NCBI GenBank assembly: GCA_947500415.1
Contig: CANMRT010000002.1
Location: 1,088,819 to 1,152,818 of the forward strand
DNA length: 64,000 nt
Direction of reading: 5' to 3'
DNA from: an uncultured Roseicyclus sp.
GTDB lineage: Bacteria; Pseudomonadota; Alphaproteobacteria; Rhodobacterales; Rhodobacteraceae
A program made the position numbers and the translations under genes. Shown here one piece after another: positions 25,615 to 33,882 of the stretch; the stretch's first letter is position 1, and each line of letters starts with the position of its first letter. The notes beneath the pieces were generated by a model. It was given only the letters and a program-made list of their open reading frames with translations. It was not told where the DNA came from and ran no database searches.

Positions 25615-26541
25615 ATGCGACGTGCCATGCCGCCAATTCTGCTGATTGTGTTCAACCGACCGGAAAAGACCCGTGCGGTCCTCGACACCTTCCGGGCGGC
25701 ACGGCCAACCAGGCTTTATGTTGCGGCGGACGGGCCGCGCGACACGCATTCAGATGACGTTGCCTTATGCGAAACGACGCGCGCGATTGCCGCAGAGATC
25801 GACTGGAAATGCGAGGTCAAGACTCTGTTCCGAAACGAAAACCTTGGATGCAGGCTAGCGGTGAGCGGGGCGATTGACTGGTTTTTTGAACACGAACCGG
25901 AAGGCATTATTCTTGAGGATGACATCCTCGTCGATTTCAGTTTCTTTTCCTTCGCCACCGAGATGCTGGAACGCTACCGCGATGATGAACGTGTGATGTC
26001 GATAGGCGCTTCCAACCCGTTGCAGGAGGTGACGCCTACGGCAGATCCACAAGCAAGCTACCTGTTTTCGACCTATGCAATGATCTGGGGTTGGGCGACG
26101 TGGCGGCGCGCTTGGAAGAACTACGACCACACTCTCGAAACCATCGCCAGCAGCGCCTCAATCCGGGCGATGCGCAAGGCGGCAGTCCCTGGCCTCGATT
26201 TCGTTGGCCATTGGCTGCACAAGCTGCGCCGCGTGCGAAACGGGACCATCGATACCTGGGATTTCAGCTTGTCTTACTCACAAATGCGCGCGGGCGCATT
26301 TTGCGTGGTGCCCCGGATGAACCTTATGAAAAATATAGGTTTTGACGCCGAGGCAACCCACACCACCAGCCCAGACGACACGGGCGCAAAGTTGATCGCC
26401 AGGCAATTGCCACCGGACCTACAGCATCCCACGGTGGTGGTCCGCGACCTGGGCTTCGACCGGCAGATTTCCAGTCAGATTTACCAAATGCAGCCGCTTT
26501 CGTTTCGGCGTCAGCTGCGTTGGTTTTTACGGTCGCTTTGA
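25615..26541 (+). CDS. Glycosyltransferase, GT-A fold (GNT-I/HlpA-like)
   Basis: A 308-residue predicted glycosyltransferase. It opens PPILLIVFNRPEKTRAVLD and has the metal-binding acidic motif ILEDDILVD (LEDD at 100-103), followed by the aromatic WGWATWRRAW segment typical of this family of nucleotide-diphospho-sugar transferases. No membrane helix; cytoplasmic or peripheral. Sugar donor and acceptor are unknown. It is preceded by a 159-bp gap without coding signal, so it may have its own promoter. Likely functional partner of the preceding sulfotransferase. Confidence 0.75.
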   Translation: MRRAMPPILLIVFNRPEKTRAVLDTFRAARPTRLYVAADGPRDTHSDDVALCETTRAIAAEIDWKCEVKTLFRNENLGCRLAVSGAIDWFFEHEPEGIILEDDILVDFSFFSFATEMLERYRDDERVMSIGASNPLQEVTPTADPQASYLFSTYAMIWGWATWRRAWKNYDHTLETIASSASIRAMRKAAVPGLDFVGHWLHKLRRVRNGTIDTWDFSLSYSQMRAGAFCVVPRMNLMKNIGFDAEATHTTSPDDTGAKLIARQLPPDLQHPTVVVRDLGFDRQISSQIYQMQPLSFRRQLRWFLRSL

Positions 26542-26794
26542 CTTGGGCATCCATTGGCAAAGCACGCAAACCCGATAGTCTTTGCACCCAACATCCCGCC
26601 CTGCGCCAATTTTACCCACCCCAACATCACGCAAGCGCGAGTTGTCGCGTTGATCCATAGGCGTGTGCGCACTAAACCCTCCTCCAAGAGACTCGATTTG
26701 GCGCCTATCGTGGTGCCGAAGCGCCAGACCAACGATGCACTTGCCAGACGAGTGCTGGGACCAAAGCGCGACAAGACGCGAACAGGAGACGACC

Positions 26795-28735
26795 ATGGCA
26801 GACGCCACGCTCTCAGGGCACGACGACCACGCCCGCCCGAACTTTTTTGTGCGGTGGTTCATGTCCACCAACCACAAAGACATCGGTATCCTCTACCTCT
26901 TCACCGCAGGTCTTGTGGGCCTCGTTTCGGTGGCGTTCACCGTTTACATGCGGATGGAGCTGATGGAGCCGGGTGTGCAGTACATGTACATCCCGTTCGA
27001 GGCGACCGCCGACAACATGCAGGGACTTTTCGCTCGTCTGGGTGAAGCGCTGGCCGCCGCAGGCAGCGGCACCAATGCCTTCGCGGGCGATCTTGCCAGC
27101 ATGGAGCAGCAAATCCTGACCGAGGCGGTGCCCATTCAGGTCTTTGACGGCGACGGAAACCCACTTGTGGTTGCCGCGGGCGACCAGATGTTGGGGATCA
27201 CAGGCAGCCTTCGCGCGGACGTCATTGCAGGCTTTGAAACCATGATTGCCTCGGCAAATCCGGCAGAAGCCCAGGTTTTGCTGGGTGCGGTGGACCAGTT
27301 GGACGGCAATCCTGACGGCCATCTGTGGAACGTGATGATCACGGGCCACGGCGTTCTGATGATGTTCTTCGTGGTCATCCCCGCCCTTTTCGGCGGCTTC
27401 GGCAACTACTTCATGCCGCTGATGATCGGCGCACCCGACATGGCGTTCCCGCGCCTGAACAACCTGTCCTACTGGATGTATGTCGCAGGCACCTCGCTGG
27501 CTTTCTGCGCCACATTCATCGACGGCGGCGCCGGACCGGGCTGGACCTTCTATCCGCCGATCTCGGCTCAAGGTGTTGAGACCTCCCGCGCCGTGGACTT
27601 CGCGATCTTCGCGATCCACGTCTCCGGTGCCTCGTCAATCCTTGGCTCGATCAACTTCATCACCACCTTCCTGAACATGCGCGCACCGGGCATGACGCTG
27701 CACAAGGTGCCGCTGTTCGCCTGGTCGGTGTTCGTGACGGCGTGGCTACTTCTGCTGTCGTTGCCGGTTCTGGCGGGTGCCATCACCATGCTGCTGACCG
27801 ACCGGAACTTCGGCACGGCCTTCTTCGATCCGGCCGGTGGCGGGGACCCGATCCTGTTCCAGCACATCTTCTGGTTCTTCGGTCACCCCGAGGTCTACAT
27901 AGTGATCCTGCCCGCGTTTGGCGTGATCTCCCACGTTGTGGCGACCTTCTCCAAGAAGCCAATCTTCGGCTATCTGCCGATGGTCTACGCGCTGGTGGCA
28001 ATCGGTGGTCTAGGCTTCGTGGTGTGGGCGCACCACATGTACACGGTCGGTATGACGCTGACGCAGCAGGCCTACTTCATGGTGGCCACGATGGTGATCG
28101 CGGTGCCCACGGGCATCAAGATCTTCTCGTGGATCGCAACGATGTGGATGGGTTCGGTGACCTTCAAGACACCGATGCTATTTGCCATCGGCTTCATCTT
28201 CCTCTTCACCCTTGGCGGCACGACGGGCATCATCCTGTCCCAGGCCGGTGTGGACCGGGCCTATCACGACACCTACTACGTTGTGGCCCACTTCCACTAT
28301 GTGATGAGCTTGGGCGCGGTCTTCGGGATCTTCGCCGCCGTCTACTACTGGCTCGCCAAGATGTCGGGGCGTCAGTACCCGGAATGGGCCGGGAAGCTGC
28401 ACTTCTGGGTGTTCTTCATCGGCGCAAACCTGACGTTCTTCCCGCAGCACTTCCTGGGTCGTCAGGGTATGCCACGCCGCTACATCGACTATCCTGAGGC
28501 CTTCGCGCTTTGGAACTACTGGTCGTCCGTGGGCGCATTCCTGTCCTTCGCATCGTTCATCTTCTTCATCGGGATCGTGTTCTATACGCTGGCCGCTGGA
28601 CGTCGCGTGACCGAGCCCGCCTACTGGGGTGAGCACGCCGATACGCTGGAATGGACCCTGCCCAACCCACCGCCGGAGCACACCTTTGAGGAGCTTCCGA
28701 CACGCGAGATGTGGGACAAGCAACCGCATCACTGA
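26795..28735 (+). CDS. ctaD: Cytochrome c oxidase (aa3-type) subunit I with enlarged loop I-II
   Basis: The catalytic subunit of the proton-pumping oxidase, 646 residues. Conserved features are the heme a ligands MITGHG and HFHYV, CuB ligands HPEVYI and AHHMYT, the D-channel entry [11 protein letters not shown], the cross-linked His-Tyr pair and glutamate in FGHPEVYI, and the K-channel lysine in FKTPML. The ATG at 26795 has AGGAGACGACC. Compared with the familiar Rhodobacter CtaD (about 566), the extra length is one insertion between TM1 and TM2 (about residues 75-165; Ala/Asp-rich). No genes for subunits II or III are nearby, as in Rhodobacter. The 253 bp upstream show no clear FNR box. Confidence 0.96.
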   Translation: MADATLSGHDDHARPNFFVRWFMSTNHKDIGILYLFTAGLVGLVSVAFTVYMRMELMEPGVQYMYIPFEATADNMQGLFARLGEALAAAGSGTNAFAGDLASMEQQILTEAVPIQVFDGDGNPLVVAAGDQMLGITGSLRADVIAGFETMIASANPAEAQVLLGAVDQLDGNPDGHLWNVMITGHGVLMMFFVVIPALFGGFGNYFMPLMIGAPDMAFPRLNNLSYWMYVAGTSLAFCATFIDGGAGPGWTFYPPISAQGVETSRAVDFAIFAIHVSGASSILGSINFITTFLNMRAPGMTLHKVPLFAWSVFVTAWLLLLSLPVLAGAITMLLTDRNFGTAFFDPAGGGDPILFQHIFWFFGHPEVYIVILPAFGVISHVVATFSKKPIFGYLPMVYALVAIGGLGFVVWAHHMYTVGMTLTQQAYFMVATMVIAVPTGIKIFSWIATMWMGSVTFKTPMLFAIGFIFLFTLGGTTGIILSQAGVDRAYHDTYYVVAHFHYVMSLGAVFGIFAAVYYWLAKMSGRQYPEWAGKLHFWVFFIGANLTFFPQHFLGRQGMPRRYIDYPEAFALWNYWSSVGAFLSFASFIFFIGIVFYTLAAGRRVTEPAYWGEHADTLEWTLPNPPPEHTFEELPTREMWDKQPHH

Positions 28736-29217
28736 TGCGCTGGTTTGAGAGAACAGCACTAACACTGATAGGCGCCCTCATTGGGGGCGCCTATTTGCTT
28801 GGGACAGAGGCCGGGGCGACCTGGCTGTTGCAGGCACCCATCGACCAGGCGTTTCACGACGTCTACTACGTCAGTGTGCACCAGTCCTTCATGTATGAGC
28901 TGCTGCTGGTCCTGACCATCGGGGCCGCTGTTTTCGGCGGCATTCTTTGGTTGGGCGGCGCCACAGTGCGACTGATCGCTTCCGTTGCGGTTGTCACATG
29001 GGGCGCTGGCATCTGTTTCGCCGTCCTGCCACAACACTTCGCCTCACTGGCCGGTATGCCCCGACGCTATATCGATGCGTCCGATCAGATCTTCACAAGG
29101 ATCCACCTCGCCAATATCGCCAGCCTGTTGGCATTCCTCTGCGCAGCCCTCTTGATCATGCTGCTCGTCATCGCGGTGGTCCAGCGGCTGCGCAATCGCG
29201 GCACTACTCAAGCATGA
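28735..29217 (+). CDS. Small membrane protein resembling CtaD helices X-XII (first copy)
   Basis: A 160-residue, four-helix protein whose start shares a base with the ctaD stop (TGATG). Its sequence aligns with the CtaD C-terminal region: FHDVYYVSVHQSFMYEL against [17 protein letters not shown], and [19 protein letters not shown] against [19 protein letters not shown]. In the heme-ligand motif the first His (heme a3 side) is kept while the second (heme a side) is replaced by Ser. The protein is too short to be an oxidase by itself. I infer a CtaD-derived accessory or decoy subunit; no function is known to me. Confidence 0.72.
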   Translation: MRWFERTALTLIGALIGGAYLLGTEAGATWLLQAPIDQAFHDVYYVSVHQSFMYELLLVLTIGAAVFGGILWLGGATVRLIASVAVVTWGAGICFAVLPQHFASLAGMPRRYIDASDQIFTRIHLANIASLLAFLCAALLIMLLVIAVVQRLRNRGTTQA

Positions 29218-29690
29218 GCACACCGATGCGCAACCTTCTGAGCGCAGGTCTAGTCGCAGGCTTCGCAGCCGTACTCTGGCGGATCATTTCTGGTCTCTCA
29301 GGCATCCAAGTCAGCCAGCCCACACCTGAAGGCACATACACCGACACCTACTATGTGGTCGCCCATGTGCATTTGATTGCGGGCTTTGTGACGGCTCTTT
29401 TTCTGCCCCTTGCGCTGCACATCTTCTTACTCCGGAATTCCCCGCGAAATTGGGTCCGGACTGCAAGCTACGCGAGCCTTTTCATCGGTCTCGCAGGCCT
29501 TCTTCTTTGGGCATACCAGGATCAACTCCTCAGCGATCCGGGCCCGTGGCGCTACACAGACTATTCCGACCTTGCCAGACGCTTCGCGACGCTTAACTTC
29601 ATTGCCATGGCGCTGGTCCTGACCGCCTGCGCCGCCAGCTTTACCCTTGCCGTGCTTGACCTGATCCATCGCCGAAAAAGCAAAACCTGA
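29214..29690 (+). CDS. Small membrane protein resembling CtaD helix X region (second copy)
   Basis: A 158-residue, four-helix protein that overlaps the previous gene by four bases (ATGA). It contains [17 protein letters not shown], which matches [17 protein letters not shown] of CtaD with both heme-ligand histidines kept, followed by helices and a short basic tail (LIHRRKSKT). With the preceding gene it forms a tandem of truncated subunit-I-like proteins in the ctaD operon. Function unknown; an assembly factor, heme-handling protein or oxidase subunit would all fit. Confidence 0.7.
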   Translation: MSTPMRNLLSAGLVAGFAAVLWRIISGLSGIQVSQPTPEGTYTDTYYVVAHVHLIAGFVTALFLPLALHIFLLRNSPRNWVRTASYASLFIGLAGLLLWAYQDQLLSDPGPWRYTDYSDLARRFATLNFIAMALVLTACAASFTLAVLDLIHRRKSKT

Positions 29691-29696
29691 ACGACC

Positions 29697-30194
29697 ATGC
29701 CGATCAATCCCGCCCCTGCTGAGACCAGCCCAAAAGGCACCCCGCGCCTGCGTCTGATACTGACTCCGTACAAAAGCCTCACTCCCGAAGGCTTCGTCTG
29801 GTTCATCGGCGTCACTGCGGCGCTGATTTCGATGCCGCTGCTGAGCATCCTCGGCACGTCGGTCTTCTGGGCCCTCCTGCCCTTCCTGATCGCCGCGATC
29901 TGGGGCATCTGGGCCGCTCTGAAACGCAGTTGGCGGGATATGGACCTCTACGAGGAAGTCACGGTCTGGGATGACCTGATCCGCATCGAGCGGCATGAGC
30001 CAAAGCGCGACGTGAAGGATTGGGAGGCAAACCCCTATTGGGTCCGCGCGACGCTGCACACCAAGGGGGGGCCGGTGCCGAACTACCTGACCTTGAACGG
30101 CGGTGCACGTGAAGTGGAATTGGGTCGGTTCCTGACCCCGTTGGAACGGGTGGAGTTGAAGGGCCTGATCGAGGCCAACCTAGGCCCGGTCTGA
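29697..30194 (+). CDS. DUF2244 family membrane protein
   Basis: A 165-residue protein with two adjacent helices (about residues 35-75) and a soluble C-terminal domain (DLYEEVTVWDDLIRIERHEP), the standard DUF2244 layout. In alphaproteobacteria DUF2244 genes often lie in or near cytochrome oxidase operons, and this one begins six bases after the CtaD-like small protein, so it is the fourth gene of that operon. Its role is not established; oxidase assembly is a guess from context. Confidence 0.8.
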   Translation: MPINPAPAETSPKGTPRLRLILTPYKSLTPEGFVWFIGVTAALISMPLLSILGTSVFWALLPFLIAAIWGIWAALKRSWRDMDLYEEVTVWDDLIRIERHEPKRDVKDWEANPYWVRATLHTKGGPVPNYLTLNGGAREVELGRFLTPLERVELKGLIEANLGPV

Positions 30195-30523
30195 CATTTC
30201 GCATTTTATCCGCCGAGTTCACGCTTCCTTAACCCAACCACAGGACAAAGCTCCCCGGTCGACCAACCGGATCCTTCGAGCGTTTGCATCCCACCTCATG
30301 TCAGGCCGCGCCTGCGGTCGGTCGGATCGGACATCTCGCGCATTCGTCCCGGGGCCACAAAGCCCCACGCAAACCGGTCCGCTTCGGCGGCGCCGCCTCT
30401 CTGACCTGCATTTCCATCCCGCCGATTACTGAAAATCGGCCCATTGATGAGAAATCGGTGCGCCAAACCGGCCGCTCTGTCTTATCTTTCCTCTGACCAC
30501 ATCGGACAGAGGGGGCTTGCCCC
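30195..30523. other. Intergenic region upstream of the AraC-type regulator
   Basis: This 329-bp gap has no coding signal. At 30421-30440 GCCGAT and ATCGGC form an inverted repeat, and TCGG in an AAATCGG context recurs 19 bases further on (30436-30439 and 30455-30458). The spacing is close to that of AraC-family direct half-sites, so it may be an autoregulatory site; support is weak. Confidence 0.4.
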
Positions 30524-31621
30524 ATGGAACTTCTCGATCTCACCCTGCGCGGCGCCTCCATAGGTCTAATGCTGCTTCTCGCCGGATTGCTCTGGCAGCA
30601 ATCGCGCATTGGTTGGGAAGGGCGGATTTCATTCGCCGCTGTGGCCATCACGGAAACCGCCTTCCTGCTGACCACCGCCGCCATGCCGCTGGCCCTTCCC
30701 GCCGCCGTTGCCGCGAACCTGACGCTTGTGGCGAGCCTTTCGCCCAACGCGGTGACATGGCTAATCGTGACAATCTTCCTCGACCCGCCCCTGCGCCGCT
30801 GGCCATGGCTCGTGGGGTCATCCATTGTCTCGGCCCTGTTCTACTTGCACCAAGTCGCACCCGATGCCGGCCTGGCCATTCCCTGCGCAGCGGCGGGCAT
30901 GGCGCTTTACGGTGCACTCTTCTGCCTTGCCCTGTGGTCGTCGCGCGATGATCTGGTGGAATGCCGCTGCCGCGCGCGCCCCGGCTTTGCCGCCGCGATT
31001 GCGGGCATCGGTCTGTTGGTGACGGGATTGCAAACCTTTGGATTGTTCGAACCGGGCACAATCGCACCGGCGCTAATCAAGTCCACCAGCATATTCGCGG
31101 TGACCTTCGCTTTTGCCCTGTGGATCCTGCGACCGGATGTGACCCTTTGGCCCGGAGCTCAAACACCGCCTGCACCCGCAACGCCAAAGCCCGGCACACC
31201 CGACCCCGATCGCGCCCTGATCTCTCGCATCGAGGCCGCCATGGATGATAGTGCGGGCGAGGCCATCTGGCGTGAGGAGGGGCTGACCATCGGCGCGCTT
31301 GCCGCGCGGCTTTCGGTGCCCGAGCATCGCTTGCGCCGGGCCATCAACACCGGGTTGGGGCATCGCAACTTCTCCAGCTTCATCAATCGCGCGCGTATCG
31401 ATGCGGCCAAGGCGCAACTGGCCGATCCTGCGCTTTGCGGGAAAACGGTACTTGAGATTGCGTATGACGTCGGCTTCGCCTCTCTCGGGCCGTTCAATCG
31501 CGCTTTTCGGGCAGAGACCGAGCAAAGCCCTACCGAATACCGCCGCAGCGCCTGCGATGACGTGGAGGCCGACCTCACCGATTCTGAAAACATCACGCCG
31601 ATCCGCGCGAATCTGCACTGA
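30524..31621 (+). CDS. Membrane-anchored AraC-family transcriptional regulator
   Basis: A 365-residue protein with an N-terminal half of about seven hydrophobic helices (residues 1-215), a Pro/Ala-rich linker and a C-terminal AraC/XylS domain with two helix-turn-helices (LTIGALAARLSVPEHRLRRA; VLEIAYDVGFASLGPFNRAF). The membrane half should sense a signal in or across the membrane, so no free inducer domain is needed. A 53-residue secreted protein gene follows after 78 bases and may be a target or partner. Confidence 0.85.
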   Translation: MELLDLTLRGASIGLMLLLAGLLWQQSRIGWEGRISFAAVAITETAFLLTTAAMPLALPAAVAANLTLVASLSPNAVTWLIVTIFLDPPLRRWPWLVGSSIVSALFYLHQVAPDAGLAIPCAAAGMALYGALFCLALWSSRDDLVECRCRARPGFAAAIAGIGLLVTGLQTFGLFEPGTIAPALIKSTSIFAVTFAFALWILRPDVTLWPGAQTPPAPATPKPGTPDPDRALISRIEAAMDDSAGEAIWREEGLTIGALAARLSVPEHRLRRAINTGLGHRNFSSFINRARIDAAKAQLADPALCGKTVLEIAYDVGFASLGPFNRAFRAETEQSPTEYRRSACDDVEADLTDSENITPIRANLH

Positions 31622-31699
31622 TTTTCAAACCCGGCGCGCCTGCCTAGGCGTCCGCCCCCATCTTCCTGGTCACACGCAATTCAGATCAGGAGTTTCCCG

Positions 31700-31861
31700 A
31701 TGCGCCCCACCCTTCTCGCCGCCCTCCTTCTCCTTGGCTTCGCAGCACAGGCCACCGCCCAAAGTGTATCCATGCCATCGGTCAGCTTCCCCGAACCCGG
31801 CACGTTTTGTGGCCCGTTTCAGCTCTGCCAACCCGAGGTGACGCAAGGCACCAACGGCTGA
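31700..31861 (+). CDS. Small secreted protein, 53 residues
   Basis: ATG at 31700 with AGGAG seven bases upstream, stop TGA at 31859-31861. Residues 1-20 form a clear signal peptide (LLAALLLLGFAAQATA), leaving a mature peptide of about 33 residues with two cysteines (FCGPFQLCQPE) that could form a disulfide in the periplasm. I recognise no family. The good ribosome site, signal peptide and position behind the membrane AraC regulator support a real gene. Confidence 0.65.
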   Translation: MRPTLLAALLLLGFAAQATAQSVSMPSVSFPEPGTFCGPFQLCQPEVTQGTNG

Positions 31862-31890
31862 TCTCTCCCTGTCTCTTGCCGCACGCGCCC

Positions 31891-31914
31891 GCAAATTTTC
31901 GCAAGAAAATTTGC
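31891..31914. repeat. Perfect 10-bp hairpin with GCAA tetraloop
   Basis: GCAAATTTTC and GAAAATTTGC are exact inverted repeats around GCAA; as RNA this is a GNRA-capped stem. It lies 30 bases after the small secreted protein gene, in an AT-rich island of otherwise GC-rich DNA. It looks like a dispersed palindromic repeat of this bacterial order rather than a terminator, as no T-run follows. Confidence 0.7.
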
Positions 31915-31960
31915 CCCCCGGCGACCGCGAAGCGGGCGCAATCGCTGCAGGCGACATAGC

Positions 31961-31992
31961 AAAGGGGCGGTCACGTCAGTGACCGCCCCTTT
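31961..31992. terminator. Bidirectional terminator between convergent genes
   Basis: A perfect 14-bp stem, AAAGGGGCGGTCAC with GTGACCGCCCCTTT, around the loop GTCA. TTT ends the stem on either strand, and it lies between the small secreted protein gene and the convergent YqeY-like gene. A short but very stable terminator. Confidence 0.75.
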
Positions 31993-32013
31993 CAAATCTA
32001 AATTGTGAGGGCC

Positions 32014-32472
32014 TCAGCTCAGCCGAGCCTTCACCATCGGGCCGACCGCACCAAAATCCATCTGGCCCGCGTATTTGCCCTTCAGCGCACCCATCACCCG
32101 GCCCATGTCGCGGATGCTGTCCGCCCCGGCCTCGGCAATCGCCGCGTCTACCGCAGCGGCGGCTTCGTCCTCGGACAATTGGCGCGGCAGATATTCCTCG
32201 ATGACCGTGATTTCAGCCTGCTCTTTCTCGGCCAGCTCCAGCCGCCCGCCCTCTTCATAGGCGCGCGCGCTTTCCTGGCGCTGCTTGACCATCTTGGCCA
32301 GGATCGCCAACACTTCGCCGTCGTCCACACCGTCCGCGTTTCCCTTGGCCCGCGCGGCGATATCCTGATCCTTCACAGCCGCATTGATCAGACGCAGCGT
32401 GGACAGCCGCAGCTGATCCTTTTCGCGCATGGCCGTTTTGATGCCTTCAGTAACTTTCGTGCGCAGTCCCAT
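32014..32472 (-). CDS. GatB/YqeY domain-containing protein
   Basis: A 152-residue YqeY-family protein, beginning MGLRTKVTEGIKTAMREKDQ, with the family's helical N-terminal half and a C-terminal tail region (IRDMGRVMGALKGKYAGQMDFG) matching the GatB tRNA-binding tail. The family is common; its role is unclear but may involve tRNA-dependent amidation. The ATG at 32472 was chosen over an in-frame upstream extension lacking similarity. It is divergent from carA. Confidence 0.88.
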   Translation of the reverse strand: MGLRTKVTEGIKTAMREKDQLRLSTLRLINAAVKDQDIAARAKGNADGVDDGEVLAILAKMVKQRQESARAYEEGGRLELAEKEQAEITVIEEYLPRQLSEDEAAAAVDAAIAEAGADSIRDMGRVMGALKGKYAGQMDFGAVGPMVKARLS

Positions 32473-32621
32473 GGTCGCGCTCCACATATTCGTGTCCAGA
32501 AGGCGCCTAGATAGGGTTCGCACGGGTCCAACACAACCCACCGGCTTGACCCGCCCGCGTCACGCCCCTAGACCACCGAAAGTTTGCCCGTCTGCCTGCC
32601 AGCCATACCGGAGCGTGCCCC

Positions 32622-33779
32622 ATGTCCCAAGATCATCCAACCGCCTGCCTTGTCCTTGCCGATGGAACCATTTTCTACGGGCGCGGGTTCGGCGCCACGG
32701 GGATGCGCGTGGCCGAGTTGTGCTTCAACACCGCCATGACCGGCTATCAGGAGATCATGACTGATCCCTCCTATGCGGGCCAGATCGTGACCTTCACCTT
32801 CCCCCACATCGGCAACACCGGCACCAACACCGAAGATGACGAGACCGCCGATCCCGTCGCCGAGGGGATGGTAGTGAAATGGGATGTGACCGATCCGTCG
32901 AACTGGCGCGCGCAAAAGCACCTGATCGACTGGCTGTCTGCCACGGGCCGGGTTGGCATCGGCGGCGTAGACACCCGGCGGCTGACCCGCGCGATCCGGC
33001 AGCAGGGCGCGCCGCATGTGGCGCTGGCCCATGACCCGGACGGCAACTTCGATATTGAGGCCATGGTCAAAGCCGCGCGCGGGTTCACCGGCCTCGAAGG
33101 CCTAGACCTCGCCAAGGAAGTCACCTGCGCCCAAAGCTACCGCTGGGATGAAATGCGGTGGGCCTGGCCCGAGGGCTACACCAAGCGCGAAGGCCCTGCC
33201 CCCAAGGTTGTCGCCCTCGACTATGGCGCGAAACGCAACATTCTGCGCTGCTTGGCGTCCGCTGGCCTGGACGTCACAGTGATGCCCGCGACATCCACGG
33301 CGGAGGAGGTTCTGGCCCAATCACCCGACGGAGTGTTCCTGTCCAACGGACCGGGCGACCCGGCCGCGACCGGCGAATATGCCGTGCCGATGATCAAAGG
33401 CGTGCTCGACGCGGATATCCCCGTCTTCGGTATCTGCCTGGGCCACCAGATGCTCGCACTGGCGCTTGGCGCGCGCACCGTCAAGATGAACCACGGCCAC
33501 CACGGCGCGAACCATCCGGTTAAGGATGTCACAACTGGCAAGGTAGAGATCACGTCGATGAACCACGGTTTCACGGTCGACAGCCAGACGCTGCCCGATG
33601 GTGTGTCTGAGACCCACGTGAGCCTTTTCGACGGATCAAATTGTGGGATCGCGGTGGACGGCAAGCCCATCTTCAGCGTGCAACATCACCCCGAAGCCAG
33701 CCCCGGGCCGCAAGACAGTTTCTATCTGTTTGAACGCTTCGCGGCGGCCGTACGCGATGGCGCAAAAACCCCGGCCTGA
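32622..33779 (+). CDS. carA: Carbamoyl-phosphate synthase small subunit
   Basis: A 385-residue glutaminase subunit that supplies ammonia to CarB for carbamoyl phosphate, the precursor of arginine and pyrimidines. The N-terminal CPSase domain (GTIFYGRGFGATG, FNTAMTGYQEIMTDPSYAGQ) is followed by a class I amidotransferase with nucleophile Cys in FGICLGHQ and His/Glu in VQHHPEASPG. Normal length. carB is not in this window. The downstream gene has its own CtrA-type promoter. Confidence 0.96.
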   Translation: MSQDHPTACLVLADGTIFYGRGFGATGMRVAELCFNTAMTGYQEIMTDPSYAGQIVTFTFPHIGNTGTNTEDDETADPVAEGMVVKWDVTDPSNWRAQKHLIDWLSATGRVGIGGVDTRRLTRAIRQQGAPHVALAHDPDGNFDIEAMVKAARGFTGLEGLDLAKEVTCAQSYRWDEMRWAWPEGYTKREGPAPKVVALDYGAKRNILRCLASAGLDVTVMPATSTAEEVLAQSPDGVFLSNGPGDPAATGEYAVPMIKGVLDADIPVFGICLGHQMLALALGARTVKMNHGHHGANHPVKDVTTGKVEITSMNHGFTVDSQTLPDGVSETHVSLFDGSNCGIAVDGKPIFSVQHHPEASPGPQDSFYLFERFAAAVRDGAKTPA

Positions 33780-33820
33780 GCGGTCTCGCTCAGTCAACCG
33801 CATTCTATGCCACTCGTGGC

Positions 33821-33848
33821 GTTAACTGGTTGTTAACCGTCTGTTAAC
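33821..33848 (+). promoter_or_regulatory. Tandem CtrA-type boxes
   Basis: Three GTTAAC hexamers at 33821, 33832 and 33843 are spaced exactly 11 bp. Each neighbouring pair gives TTAA-N7-TTAAC, the full CtrA recognition motif, so two overlapping full sites are present about 35 bases before the glycosyltransferase start. Confidence 0.72.
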
Positions 33849-33882
33849 TGATTGCATCGACAACCGATCCTGACACTTCAGG

